Source: Streptomyces sp. NRRL F-5123 (GTDB lineage Bacteria; Actinomycetota; Actinomycetes; Streptomycetales; Streptomycetaceae). Taken from it: a stretch of 64,000 nt of DNA. Numbering within the stretch: the stretch's first letter is position 1; every line of letters begins with the position of its first letter. Below are positions 57,567-64,000 of this stretch, one piece after another. Where the stretch lies: NCBI RefSeq assembly GCF_000721495.1, contig NZ_JOHY01000008.1, positions 124,001 through 188,000 of the forward strand, read 5' to 3'. Under the pieces are notes generated by a model. The model did no database searches. It was not told the origin of the DNA and saw only the letters and a program-made list of their open reading frames with translations. Position numbers and translations under genes: made by a program.

Positions 57567-58370
57567 TCACAGCCCCTTCGCGGTCAGGTGCTCCGCGGTG
57601 TTCTGGAAGGCGCGGCGGCCCTCCGGAGTGTCGTCCCAGAGCGGATCGCCCGGCCCGGTCGGCCGGCCCGGCCGGGCGGCGACCTCCAACGGGCCGCACA
57701 CGTACGACGGATGCGGGTCCAGCGGGTGCGGTACGTTCGCCAGCAGCACCGTCAGCGGCATCTCCGCGCGCAGCGTCACCGCCGCGCCCGGGCCCGCTGA
57801 GCCGGTGAACTCCAGCATGCCGTCCGGCTCGACGCGCACGCCCTGGAAGAACGACAGCGACGGCGGCAGGTCCCGCGGCTCCAACCCCTGCTTGGCGGCG
57901 GCCAGTTTGAACAGCTCCCGGCCCGCCGGGGTGCCGCCCTGCGGCGAACCGTCCCCGTACCGCGCGGTGTTGCGCACGGCCGTGGACGTACCGCACAGCG
58001 TGTCGTGCCGCCCGCTGGTGTCGGCCACCAGCGAGGCCAGCACACGGCCCTGGTCGGACAGCAGCAGCCGGCCCGCACCGAGGTAGGCGTTCCACTGGAC
58101 CTTCACGGTGTCGGCGACGTTGAGCCGCTCCCACGGGCTGCCGGTGGCGAAGAGCAGCACGTGCGCGCACGCGGTGCCGGTCGGGTCGGCGAGCCGCAGT
58201 TCGGTGCCGCGGGCCAGCGCCTTGTGCGTGTAGTTGCCGCCCGCGACGGTCTCCGCCCACACCAGCCCGTCCGGCGCCGGCACCAGCGGCATCGCCGCCG
58301 ACCGCCGCCCCTGCTGCGCCCGCGCGTGGTCGCGCGCGCCGTACGTCGTCCGTGTCGCCCCTGCCGCCAC
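57567..58370 (-). CDS. DUF1989 protein, second urea carboxylase-associated / carboxyguanidine deiminase subunit
   Basis: 267 residues from a GTG at 58370 with GGAGG 6 nt upstream. It parallels the neighbouring DUF1989 protein: GTACAHVLLFATG, RVLASLVADTSGRHDTLCG (the HDT-Cys motif) and LSFFQGVRVEPDG, then PLTVLLANVPHPLDP. Paired DUF1989 subunits in tandem are the hallmark of the carboxyguanidine deiminase. It is the first gene of the operon, and a TetR-type operator lies 14 bp upstream. Confidence 0.88.
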   Translation of the reverse strand: MAAGATRTTYGARDHARAQQGRRSAAMPLVPAPDGLVWAETVAGGNYTHKALARGTELRLADPTGTACAHVLLFATGSPWERLNVADTVKVQWNAYLGAGRLLLSDQGRVLASLVADTSGRHDTLCGTSTAVRNTARYGDGSPQGGTPAGRELFKLAAAKQGLEPRDLPPSLSFFQGVRVEPDGMLEFTGSAGPGAAVTLRAEMPLTVLLANVPHPLDPHPSYVCGPLEVAARPGRPTGPGDPLWDDTPEGRRAFQNTAEHLTAKGL

Positions 58371-58383
58371 GCCGCACCTCCAG

Positions 58384-58403
58384 TTTCTGTCGTGCGACAG
58401 AAA
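58384..58403. promoter_or_regulatory. TetR-type operator upstream of the carboxylase operon
   Basis: TTTCTGTCG-TG-CGACAGAAA: two perfect 9-nt arms around 2 nt. It lies between the DUF1989 operon (start 58370, reverse) and the divergent TetR gene (start 58516). On the reverse strand a TAATTT -10-like box runs into it, so bound repressor would block the start of transcription. A near copy is at 60835. Confidence 0.75.
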
Positions 58404-58515
58404 TTAGGCGGGGGCGGATTCCGCGCGATTGCCCGCGCGTTGCGCCCGGGTTACCGGCTGCTCACCGGGCCCGCCCGGCACGGAGGGAGGTCCGCGGTTG
58501 TGCGACGATCGCGGC

Positions 58516-59166
58516 GTGAGCGGTACGGAGCAGGGCGCCGGCGGCAGCAGAGGCGAGCGCGGGCGGCGCGTCGGGCGGCCCCGCGCGCAGGCCCGCCCCG
58601 ACAGCGGACTCACCCCGCGGCAGGAGCTGCTCGCCGCCGCGGGCGAACTGTTCACCACCCGCGGCTACACCGCCACCACCACGCGGGCCATCGCCGAGCG
58701 GGCGGGCATGCGGCAGGCGACGATGTACCACTACGTCAGCGGCAAGGAGGAACTGCTCGCGGAGCTGCTGGAGGGCACGGTCACGCCGTCGCTGGCCCTC
58801 GCGGAATCGCTGCTGGCCGACCGGGAACTCCCCGCCGAGCGGCGGCTGTGGGAGCTGTGCCGGGCGGACGTCGAGCTGCTGTGCGCCGGGCCGCACAACC
58901 TCGGCGCCCTCTACCTGCTGCCCGAGGTGCGGGCGGAGCGGTTCGCCGCGTTCCGCTCCGCGCGGGGCGAGCTGCGGAGGGCCTACGCGGCCCTGCTGGC
59001 CGCCACCGCGGTGGGCGCCGCCCTTCCCCCGGGCGAGCTGGCCCTGCGCGCGGACCTGCTCTTCGCTCTCATCGAGGGCGTGATCCTCGCTCCCCGCGAC
59101 CGCGCGGGGTCCGATTTCGCCTCGGCCACGGCGGACGCGGCCCTCCGCCTTGTCGGCTGTCCCTGA
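58516..59166 (+). CDS. TetR family regulator of the carboxylase operon and permease
   Basis: 216 residues from the GTG at 58516. A Gly/Arg-rich lead of about 35 residues precedes the TetR head: LTPRQELLAAAGELFTTRGYTATTTRAIAERAGMRQATMYHYVSGKEELL. The C-terminal ligand domain is helical and shows no family mark. It is divergent from the carboxylase operon, with the 20-nt operator between them. The same operator before the permease gene predicts a two-target regulon. The ligand is likely guanidine, urea or a pathway intermediate, by inference. Confidence 0.9.
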   Translation: MSGTEQGAGGSRGERGRRVGRPRAQARPDSGLTPRQELLAAAGELFTTRGYTATTTRAIAERAGMRQATMYHYVSGKEELLAELLEGTVTPSLALAESLLADRELPAERRLWELCRADVELLCAGPHNLGALYLLPEVRAERFAAFRSARGELRRAYAALLAATAVGAALPPGELALRADLLFALIEGVILAPRDRAGSDFASATADAALRLVGCP

Positions 59167-59193
59167 GCTCGCCGGTCACGCCCCGTCCTGCCC

Positions 59194-59249
59194 CTTGCGG
59201 TGGGCGTCGCGGTCTTCCCCCGGAGGGAGGCCGCAAGCACCACCGCAAG
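59194..59249. terminator. Long hairpin between convergent TetR and permease genes
   Basis: CTTGCGGTGG (59194-59203) pairs with CCACCGCAAG (59240-59249), and an inner stem (GCGGTCTTCCC with GGGAGGCCGC, partly imperfect) lies inside. It starts 27 bp after the TetR stop and ends 19 bp before the permease stop. The left part matches 6814-6837 with two changes in 24 nt. Confidence 0.7.
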
Positions 59250-59268
59250 AGGCAGCCCGGAGCGCCCC

Positions 59269-60801
59269 TCAGGAAGAGGAGACGCGGCGGACGGCGCGGT
59301 AGGCGGCGCCCAGCGCGAGGGCGGCTCCGAGGAAGAGCAGGGTGAACCAGCGGAAGTACCAGTGGCCGCCTGACGGGTCGTAGACGGCGGGCCGCGGCCA
59401 TGCGAGGTTCACGGTCATCGCGAGGCCGTACACCAGGGCCGCGGCGTTGACCGGGACTCCCCAGCGGCCGAGCGAGAACGCGGGGGCGCCGGACTCGTCC
59501 GTCACCGGCGGGAGCGGCGCCCGCAGCCGGCGCAGCAGTTGCGGGCCCGTCACCATCGAGTACGCCAGGTACAGCATGACGATGCACGTCGTGCCGATCG
59601 CCAGCCACGCGTCCGGCGACGCGAACGCGATGAGCAGCAGCGCCGCCGAGAGGACGCCGACCACGAGCGCGGGCACGGGCGGCTGCCCGGTGCGCGGCGA
59701 GACCCGGGCGAGCGCGGGGGAGAGGGGCAGCGCCCGGTCCCGCGCCATCGAGAAGAGCATGCGGGTCGCGGACGTCTGGATCGCCAGCGTCGCGACGGCC
59801 ACCGCGAGCGCCACGTCGCACAGCAGCACCCGCCCGAGCCCGTCGCCGAGCCGGCTGGTCAGGACGTACGACAGCCCGTCCGTGCCGAGCCGCCCGTCGG
59901 TGAGGCTGGGCGCGGCGAGCAGCGCCGCGAGCACCAGCAGCGAGGCGAGCACCCCGGCCGCGGCGAGTGCGGTGAGGATCGTGCGCGGCGCGACCCGCCG
60001 CGGATGCCGCGTCTCCTCGCTCATCTCGCCCGCGCTGTCGAAGCCGATCATCACGTACGCGGCCGCGAACGACCCGACCAGCAGCGCGGATCCGCCGCCC
60101 CCGCTGTGCACGGTGACGGACGGCGAGCGGTCCGCGTGCGTGAGCAGCAGGACGACGATGAGCACCGCGCCGACGATCTCGGCCGTGACGCCGACCCGGT
60201 TGACCACCGACATGACCTTGTTGTCCAGCAGGTTGACCGCCGTGGTGAGCGCGAGCAGCACGATGCCGAGCAGCGCCGCGTTCGCCGCGCCGTCCGACGA
60301 CAGGGGCGAGGTGTCCGTACCGATGATCTGGAAGCCGGACCAGACGGCCGGCAGCACCACCTGGAGTGCGAGCGCGGCCGCCGCGACGACCACGATCTGC
60401 CCGAGCACCATGATCCAGCCCGCGTACCAGCCGAAGACGGCGTTGCTGAGCCGGCTCGACCACTGGTAGACGGCGCCGGAGATCGGGTAGCGGGCGGCGA
60501 GTTCGGCGAAGCACGCGGCGACCAGGAGCTGGCCGACGAGGACGGCGGGCCAGGTCCAGAAGAAGCGCGGGCCGCCGAAGGAGTAGCCGAAGGCGAAGAA
60601 CTGGAAGACCGTGGTCAGGACGGAGATGAAGGAGAAGCCGGCGGCGAAGGACGCGTAGCGGCCGAGGCTGCGGTGCAGTTCCTGGGGGTAGCCGAAGTCG
60701 GCGAGCCCGGCGGTGTCGCCGCCCGGGCCGGTGGCGGGCGTGGGTGGCCGCACGTCCTGCGGTGGCCGCGCCTGGGTGGCGGGCGGTCTGCTGGTGGTCA
60801 T
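59269..60801 (-). CDS. APC superfamily amino acid/amine permease
   Basis: 510 residues with about twelve membrane helices. A Pro/Thr-rich N-terminal tail of 35 residues leads to YASFAAGFSFISVLTTVFQF in helix 1 and AELAARYPISGAVYQWSSRL in helix 2-3, the conserved APC start. VMIGFDSAGEMSEETRHPRR is the usual substrate-loop region of amino acid/GABA-type permeases. GGGGG lies 7 nt before the ATG. Its upstream region has the same TetR operator as the carboxylase operon, so it is the likely importer of the nitrogen substrate. Confidence 0.9.
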   Translation of the reverse strand: MTTSRPPATQARPPQDVRPPTPATGPGGDTAGLADFGYPQELHRSLGRYASFAAGFSFISVLTTVFQFFAFGYSFGGPRFFWTWPAVLVGQLLVAACFAELAARYPISGAVYQWSSRLSNAVFGWYAGWIMVLGQIVVVAAAALALQVVLPAVWSGFQIIGTDTSPLSSDGAANAALLGIVLLALTTAVNLLDNKVMSVVNRVGVTAEIVGAVLIVVLLLTHADRSPSVTVHSGGGGSALLVGSFAAAYVMIGFDSAGEMSEETRHPRRVAPRTILTALAAAGVLASLLVLAALLAAPSLTDGRLGTDGLSYVLTSRLGDGLGRVLLCDVALAVAVATLAIQTSATRMLFSMARDRALPLSPALARVSPRTGQPPVPALVVGVLSAALLLIAFASPDAWLAIGTTCIVMLYLAYSMVTGPQLLRRLRAPLPPVTDESGAPAFSLGRWGVPVNAAALVYGLAMTVNLAWPRPAVYDPSGGHWYFRWFTLLFLGAALALGAAYRAVRRVSSS

Positions 60802-60834
60802 GGCCGGGCCCCCTGTCGGGTGTTTCGTCCGGTG

Positions 60835-60854
60835 TTCCTGTCGGTCGACAGAAA
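60835..60854. promoter_or_regulatory. Second copy of the TetR operator, upstream of the APC permease
   Basis: TTCCTGTCG-GT-CGACAGAAA matches the operator at 58384 at 17 of 20 positions, and the flank TTAGGC is also identical. It lies 33 bp before the permease ATG in the same orientation as at the carboxylase operon. Confidence 0.75.
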
Positions 60855-61015
60855 TTAGGCACGCGGTGTTTCCGCCGCATCACGCATCCGTGTCCGTCGC
60901 GGGCCGAAGTCCTCACGCGCGCCGCCCACCCACCGCCCGCCGCCGTAACGGCTCCGGTCCTGCCCGTCGCCCGCCGCCGTACGGCTCCGTCCCGCCCGTC
61001 GCCGGAGCGGCGACT

Positions 61016-61100
61016 CGCGATATACGCTGCCGCCGAAATTCGCGATACATCGTCTTGCTCGCGAGGGGTGGACGCGATATGTTCGGCAACGGATATACGG
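61016..61100. promoter_or_regulatory. Repeated CGCGATAT-type motifs upstream of the padR-ABC operon
   Basis: Four related sites: CGCGATATACG (61016-61026), CGCGATACATCG (61041-61052), CGCGATATGT (61073-61082) and GGATATACGG (61091-61100). They lie 48-132 bp before the PadR start. PadR repressors typically bind A+T-rich dyads next to their own operon, so autoregulation is inferred. Confidence 0.55.
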
Positions 61101-61147
61101 CAGCGAGCAACCGGCGAAGAGCAGCGAACAACGAGCAATGACGGGGG

Positions 61148-61909
61148 ATGAACGCGGTGGCGAAACGGCGCAAGCTGTCCAACCCGCTGGCCCTGGCGGT
61201 CATGGTGTTTCTCGGCGAACGGCCGATGCATCCGTACGAGATCGCCCGCCTGCTGCGGCAGCGCGGCAAGGAGCACAGCATCAAGATCAACTACGGCTCC
61301 CTCTACACCGTGGTGCAGAACCTGGAGAAGCACGGTTTCGTCGAGGTCGCCGGTGTCCAGCGGCAGGGCAACCGTCCCGAGCGGACGCTCTACGGCCTCA
61401 CCGAAGCGGGCCGCACCGAGGCCCACGACTGGCTCGCCGACCTCGTCGCGGTGCCCGCGCAGGAGTACCCCGGCTTCGAGGCCGCGCTCTCCCTGATCGG
61501 CGCCCTGCACCCGGACGAGGCCGCCGAGCTGCTGGCCGAACGCGCCGGGGCGCAGGAGGTGCAGGCCGCCGCGCTGCGCGGGGTGCTGGCCAAGCTGGGG
61601 GCCGAGCTGCCGCGGCTGTTCCTGATCGAGACCGAGTACCAGGCCCGTATGCGCGAGGCCGAGGCCGCCTGGATCCGCGAGCTGCTCGCCGAAGTGGCCG
61701 AGGGCCGGCTGTCCGGCCTGGACGAGTGGCGCGCCTGGCACGACACGGGCTCCCTGCCGGAGGACTGGCAGCGCTTCGAAGAGCAGTTCCGTGACGCGGA
61801 GGCGGAGGCCGGGACGGGCGCAGACGTAGATGCCGACACCCGCGCCGGCTCGGCCACCCGGCCCGCAGCGCCCCCCACCGCACCCGACCCGGAGGACACA
61901 CCCTCATGA
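61148..61909 (+). CDS. PadR family transcriptional regulator
   Basis: 253 residues. The N-terminal winged helix is typical of PadR: LALAVMVFLGERPMHPYEIARLL, then INYGSLYTVVQNLEKHGFVEV and GNRPERTLYGLTEAG. A long helical C-terminal domain (residues about 95-215) is used for dimerisation. The last 40 residues are a low-complexity Ala/Asp/Pro tail. It overlaps the ATPase start by four bases (ATGA), so it controls and is co-translated with the exporter. Confidence 0.93.
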   Translation: MNAVAKRRKLSNPLALAVMVFLGERPMHPYEIARLLRQRGKEHSIKINYGSLYTVVQNLEKHGFVEVAGVQRQGNRPERTLYGLTEAGRTEAHDWLADLVAVPAQEYPGFEAALSLIGALHPDEAAELLAERAGAQEVQAAALRGVLAKLGAELPRLFLIETEYQARMREAEAAWIRELLAEVAEGRLSGLDEWRAWHDTGSLPEDWQRFEEQFRDAEAEAGTGADVDADTRAGSATRPAAPPTAPDPEDTPS

Positions 61910-62955
61910 CCACCGCAGCGCCCGCCGTCGAGGCGGCCGGGCTCACCAAGACCTACCCCGGCGGGGTGACGGCCCTCGACGGCATGGGCGTCACCGTCGC
62001 CGCGGGCACCGTCTTCGGGCTGCTCGGCCCCAACGGCGCCGGCAAGTCCACCACCGTCAAGATCCTCACGACGCTCGCCCGCCCCGACTCCGGCACCGCC
62101 CTGGTCGCCGGGCACGACGCGCTGCGCCACCCGGACCGCGTCCGGCGCGCGATCGGCGTCGTCGCCCAGAAGTCCGGCGCCGACCCGGTCGCCACCGGGC
62201 GGGAGAACCTGCTGCTCCAGGGGCGGTTGTACGGGATGCGCGGCCCGGAGGTGGGCCGCCGCGCCGACGAGCTGCTGGGCCGCTTCGGCCTCTCGGACGC
62301 CGCCGGGCGCCAGGTGCGGACGTACTCCGGCGGTATGCAGCGCCGGCTGGACGTGGCGCTCGGCCTCGTCCACCGGCCGCACGTGCTCTTCCTCGACGAG
62401 CCGACGACCGGGCTGGACCCGGAGGCGCGCGGCGCGATGTGGGAGGAGATATCCCGGCTGGCCGGCGACGAGGGCCTCACCATCGTGCTGACCACGCACT
62501 ACCTGGAGGAGGCCGACCGGCTCGCCGAGCGGGTCGCGATCGTCGACCGCGGGCGCGTCGTCGCCGAGGGCACCCCCGACGAGCTCAAGGGCGAGCTGCA
62601 CGGCGACGCCGTCCACGTGGAGCTGCGCGACGCGCCCGGCGAGGTGGACGCCCGGCTGCTGGCCACCGCGCTCGGCGCCTTCACCGCGGTGCGCGACGTG
62701 GCCGTCGACGGGCGGCGGCTGAGCGCCCGCACCGACGACGGGCCCGCCGCCGTACCGCAGGTGCTGGCCGCGCTGGAGCAGCAGGGCGCGGCGGTGGCAT
62801 CCGTCACCGTGGCCCGCCCCTCGCTCGACGACGTCTACCTGCGGTACGCCGGGCGGCGGTTCGCGGACGCCGACGCCGGGAAGGACGGCCGCGCGACCGG
62901 CAAGGACGCGGCAGGCGCGGGCACGGGCACGGACACGGAGGAGAAGGCCGCATGA
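61906..62955 (+). CDS. ABC exporter ATP-binding protein (DrrA-like)
   Basis: 349 residues. Walker A GPNGAGKST near residue 45, signature YSGGMQRRLDVALGL, Walker B VLFLDEPTTGLDPEARG and H-loop in LTTHYLEEADRL. A C-terminal domain of about 90 residues (VHVELRDAPGEVDARLLA...SLDDVYLRYAGR) is the DrrA-type extension found in daunorubicin-resistance-like exporters. The final 30 residues are low-complexity. It overlaps both neighbours by four bases. Confidence 0.93.
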   Translation: MTTAAPAVEAAGLTKTYPGGVTALDGMGVTVAAGTVFGLLGPNGAGKSTTVKILTTLARPDSGTALVAGHDALRHPDRVRRAIGVVAQKSGADPVATGRENLLLQGRLYGMRGPEVGRRADELLGRFGLSDAAGRQVRTYSGGMQRRLDVALGLVHRPHVLFLDEPTTGLDPEARGAMWEEISRLAGDEGLTIVLTTHYLEEADRLAERVAIVDRGRVVAEGTPDELKGELHGDAVHVELRDAPGEVDARLLATALGAFTAVRDVAVDGRRLSARTDDGPAAVPQVLAALEQQGAAVASVTVARPSLDDVYLRYAGRRFADADAGKDGRATGKDAAGAGTGTDTEEKAA

Positions 62956-63731
62956 GCACCGAAACCGCCTACCAGACCTGGTACATGACGCGGCGCCACC
63001 TCACCGCGATCATGCGCCAGCCGGTCGTCCTGGTCATCACGCTCGTCCAACCGGTCATCTGGCTCTTCCTGTTCGGCTCCCTCTTCCGCAAGGTCGTCGA
63101 ACTGCCCGGCTTCGGCAGCGGGTCCTACCTCGACTACCTCGTGCCCGGTGTCGTCGTGATGAGCGCGGTGTCCTCCAACATGTGGGCCGGCATGGGCACG
63201 TTGGAGGAGATCGAGCGCGGCACGCTCAACCGCTACCTGACCACACCGGTCAGCCGGGCGGCGCTGATGAACGCCAACGTCGTGCAGCAGGGCCTCAGTA
63301 CGGCGGTGCAGTCGGTGCTGATCGTGCTGCTCGGCAAGCTCGGCGGCGCCGACTACCCGGGCGGCGCGGCCGGACTGCTGGTGCTGCTGGCCGCCTCGGT
63401 GCTGCTCGGCACGGTCTTCGGCGCCGCGTCCAACGCGATCGGCATGCTGGTGCGGCAGCGCGAGAGCATCATCGGCATCAACTCCTTCCTGCTGCTGCCG
63501 CTGACCTTCCTCTCCTCGGCCTTCATGGCGCCCGGCCTGATGCCGTCCTGGATGCGGCACATCGCGGACTTCAACCCCGTCAACTGGGCCCTCGTGGCGG
63601 GCCGTTCGGCGATGTCCGCGGATCCCCGCTGGAGCGTCGTGCTCGGCCGGGGCGGCGCGCTGCTCGCCCTCGCGGCGGCCGCGGTGTGGCTTTCCACCCG
63701 CACCTTCCGCTCCTACCAGCGCTCGGTCTGA
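62952..63731 (+). CDS. ABC-2 type exporter permease (DrrB-like)
   Basis: 259 residues with six membrane helices. TWYMTRRHLTAIMRQPVVL leads into helix 1; the YLDYLVPGVVVMSAV and ERGTLNRYLTTPVSR stretches and FLSSAFMAPGLMPSWMRHIADFNP are the ABC-2 permease marks. Together with the ATPase it makes an efflux pump of the drug-resistance class, with the PadR regulator likely sensing the drug. The cargo is unknown. It ends the operon; a tandem repeat follows. Confidence 0.93.
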   Translation: MSTETAYQTWYMTRRHLTAIMRQPVVLVITLVQPVIWLFLFGSLFRKVVELPGFGSGSYLDYLVPGVVVMSAVSSNMWAGMGTLEEIERGTLNRYLTTPVSRAALMNANVVQQGLSTAVQSVLIVLLGKLGGADYPGGAAGLLVLLAASVLLGTVFGAASNAIGMLVRQRESIIGINSFLLLPLTFLSSAFMAPGLMPSWMRHIADFNPVNWALVAGRSAMSADPRWSVVLGRGGALLALAAAAVWLSTRTFRSYQRSV

Positions 63732-63781
63732 GCCGGGCGCACGGGCACGCGGGCGCGGGCGGTCGACCGACCGCACGCGCC

Positions 63782-63843
63782 CGTCCGCCGTGCCCCGTCC
63801 GCCGCGGGCCCCGTCCGCCGCGGGCCTCGTCCGCCGCGGGCCT
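63782..63843 (+). repeat. 16-bp tandem repeat, three near-perfect copies plus a degenerate one
   Basis: CGTCCGCCGCGGGCCC/T is repeated at 63796, 63812 and 63828, and a diverged copy starts at 63782. It fills the space between the exporter permease and the convergent last gene. Confidence 0.85.
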
Positions 63844-63845
63844 CG

Positions 63846-63999
63846 CTACGGCCGCCCGCCCGACTCCTGCTCGCGCTCCACCTCGGCGTTCCACTCCCGC
63901 TTGGAGGACTGCCAGCCGTCCTCGTCCGCGCCGCGCCGCCAGTAGCCGGACACCGACAGCCGCTCGCGCGGCACCCCCAGCTCCAGCCGGACAAAGCGG
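63846..63999 (-). CDS. Partial hypothetical protein, C-terminal end only
   Basis: Open at the right edge. The reverse strand reads RFVRLELGVPRERLSVSGYW, then RRGADEDGWQSSKREWNAEV and EREQESGGRP before a TAG stop at 63846-63848. It is charged and soluble-looking, with codon use like its neighbours. I do not recognise the family from 51 residues. It is too short to score as an independent ORF but is the only coding-like frame here, and it converges with the exporter operon. Confidence 0.6.
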   Translation of the reverse strand, partial: RFVRLELGVPRERLSVSGYWRRGADEDGWQSSKREWNAEVEREQESGGRP

Positions 64000-64000
64000 C

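Larger units (their letters stand above)
60802..61147. other. Divergent permease/PadR intergenic region, 346 bp
   Basis: No gene is seen. It has the second TetR operator near the permease (60835-60854). Toward the PadR gene it becomes A+T-richer and carries four CGCGATA-type repeats (separate entry). Confidence 0.6.

Noticed and set aside
58371..58515. Guanidine riboswitch before the DUF1989-carboxylase operon
   Set aside because: The short gap contains the TetR palindrome, but I see no ykkC, mini-ykkC (paired ACGR loops) or guanidine-III pattern.

Overview
The window is very GC-rich DNA (about 73% G+C by eye) with strong third-position G/C bias, many GTG starts, ATGA/GTGA stop-start overlaps and a complete Pup-proteasome locus. 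This points to the chromosome of a streptomycete (Streptomyces or a close relative). I see no tRNA, rRNA, insertion sequence, prophage or CRISPR array. Nearly all of it is coding.

Layout. (1) 1-7634: an L-fucose cluster. It holds the end of an L-fuconate dehydratase, an SDR dehydrogenase, a three-gene sugar ABC importer, an aldose dehydrogenase, an L-fuconolactonase and a convergent GntR/FCD regulator; together they would oxidise L-fucose without phosphorylation. (2) 7736-9932: an AraC-type regulator, a DinB/mycothiol-type protein and a nucleotidyltransferase resembling lincosamide-modifying enzymes. (3) 9956-12398: glpF-glpK, divergent from metH (12678-16205), then a HAD phosphatase. (4) 17193-25487: an oligopeptide ABC operon with a solute-binding protein at each end and a Crp-like site in its leader. 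(5) 25510-29508: a LuxR-type response regulator behind a RecB/Cas4-like nuclease, a membrane M50 protease and TrmI.

(6) 29723-50789: the Pup-proteasome supercluster. In order it carries a ferredoxin (reverse), arc/mpa, dop, pup, an HNH/endonuclease VII-like gene, prcB, prcA, a LacI-MFS pair, pafA, two FKBP isomerases, pafB, pafC, a zinc-ribbon gene, a small membrane gene, tatA, tatC, a lipid kinase and a HelY helicase. The order follows the mycobacterial locus with streptomycete insertions. Pup ends in Gln and so needs Dop; PafA then ligates it to targets, ARC unfolds them, and PrcAB degrades them.

(7) 50814-60801: a lipoprotein, then a reverse-strand operon of two DUF1989 proteins, a urea/guanidine carboxylase and an allophanate hydrolase. 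A divergent TetR gene and an APC permease complete it. An almost identical palindrome precedes both the operon and the permease, which defines a small predicted regulon, probably for guanidine or urea nitrogen. (8) 61148-64000: a PadR regulator with an ABC exporter, then a tandem repeat and the 3' end of an unknown reverse-strand gene.

No wholly new system is obvious. The best leads are the TetR/guanidine regulon, the duplicated-zinc-module HNH protein translationally coupled to prcB, the large hairpin after metH, and the many candidate leaderless starts.
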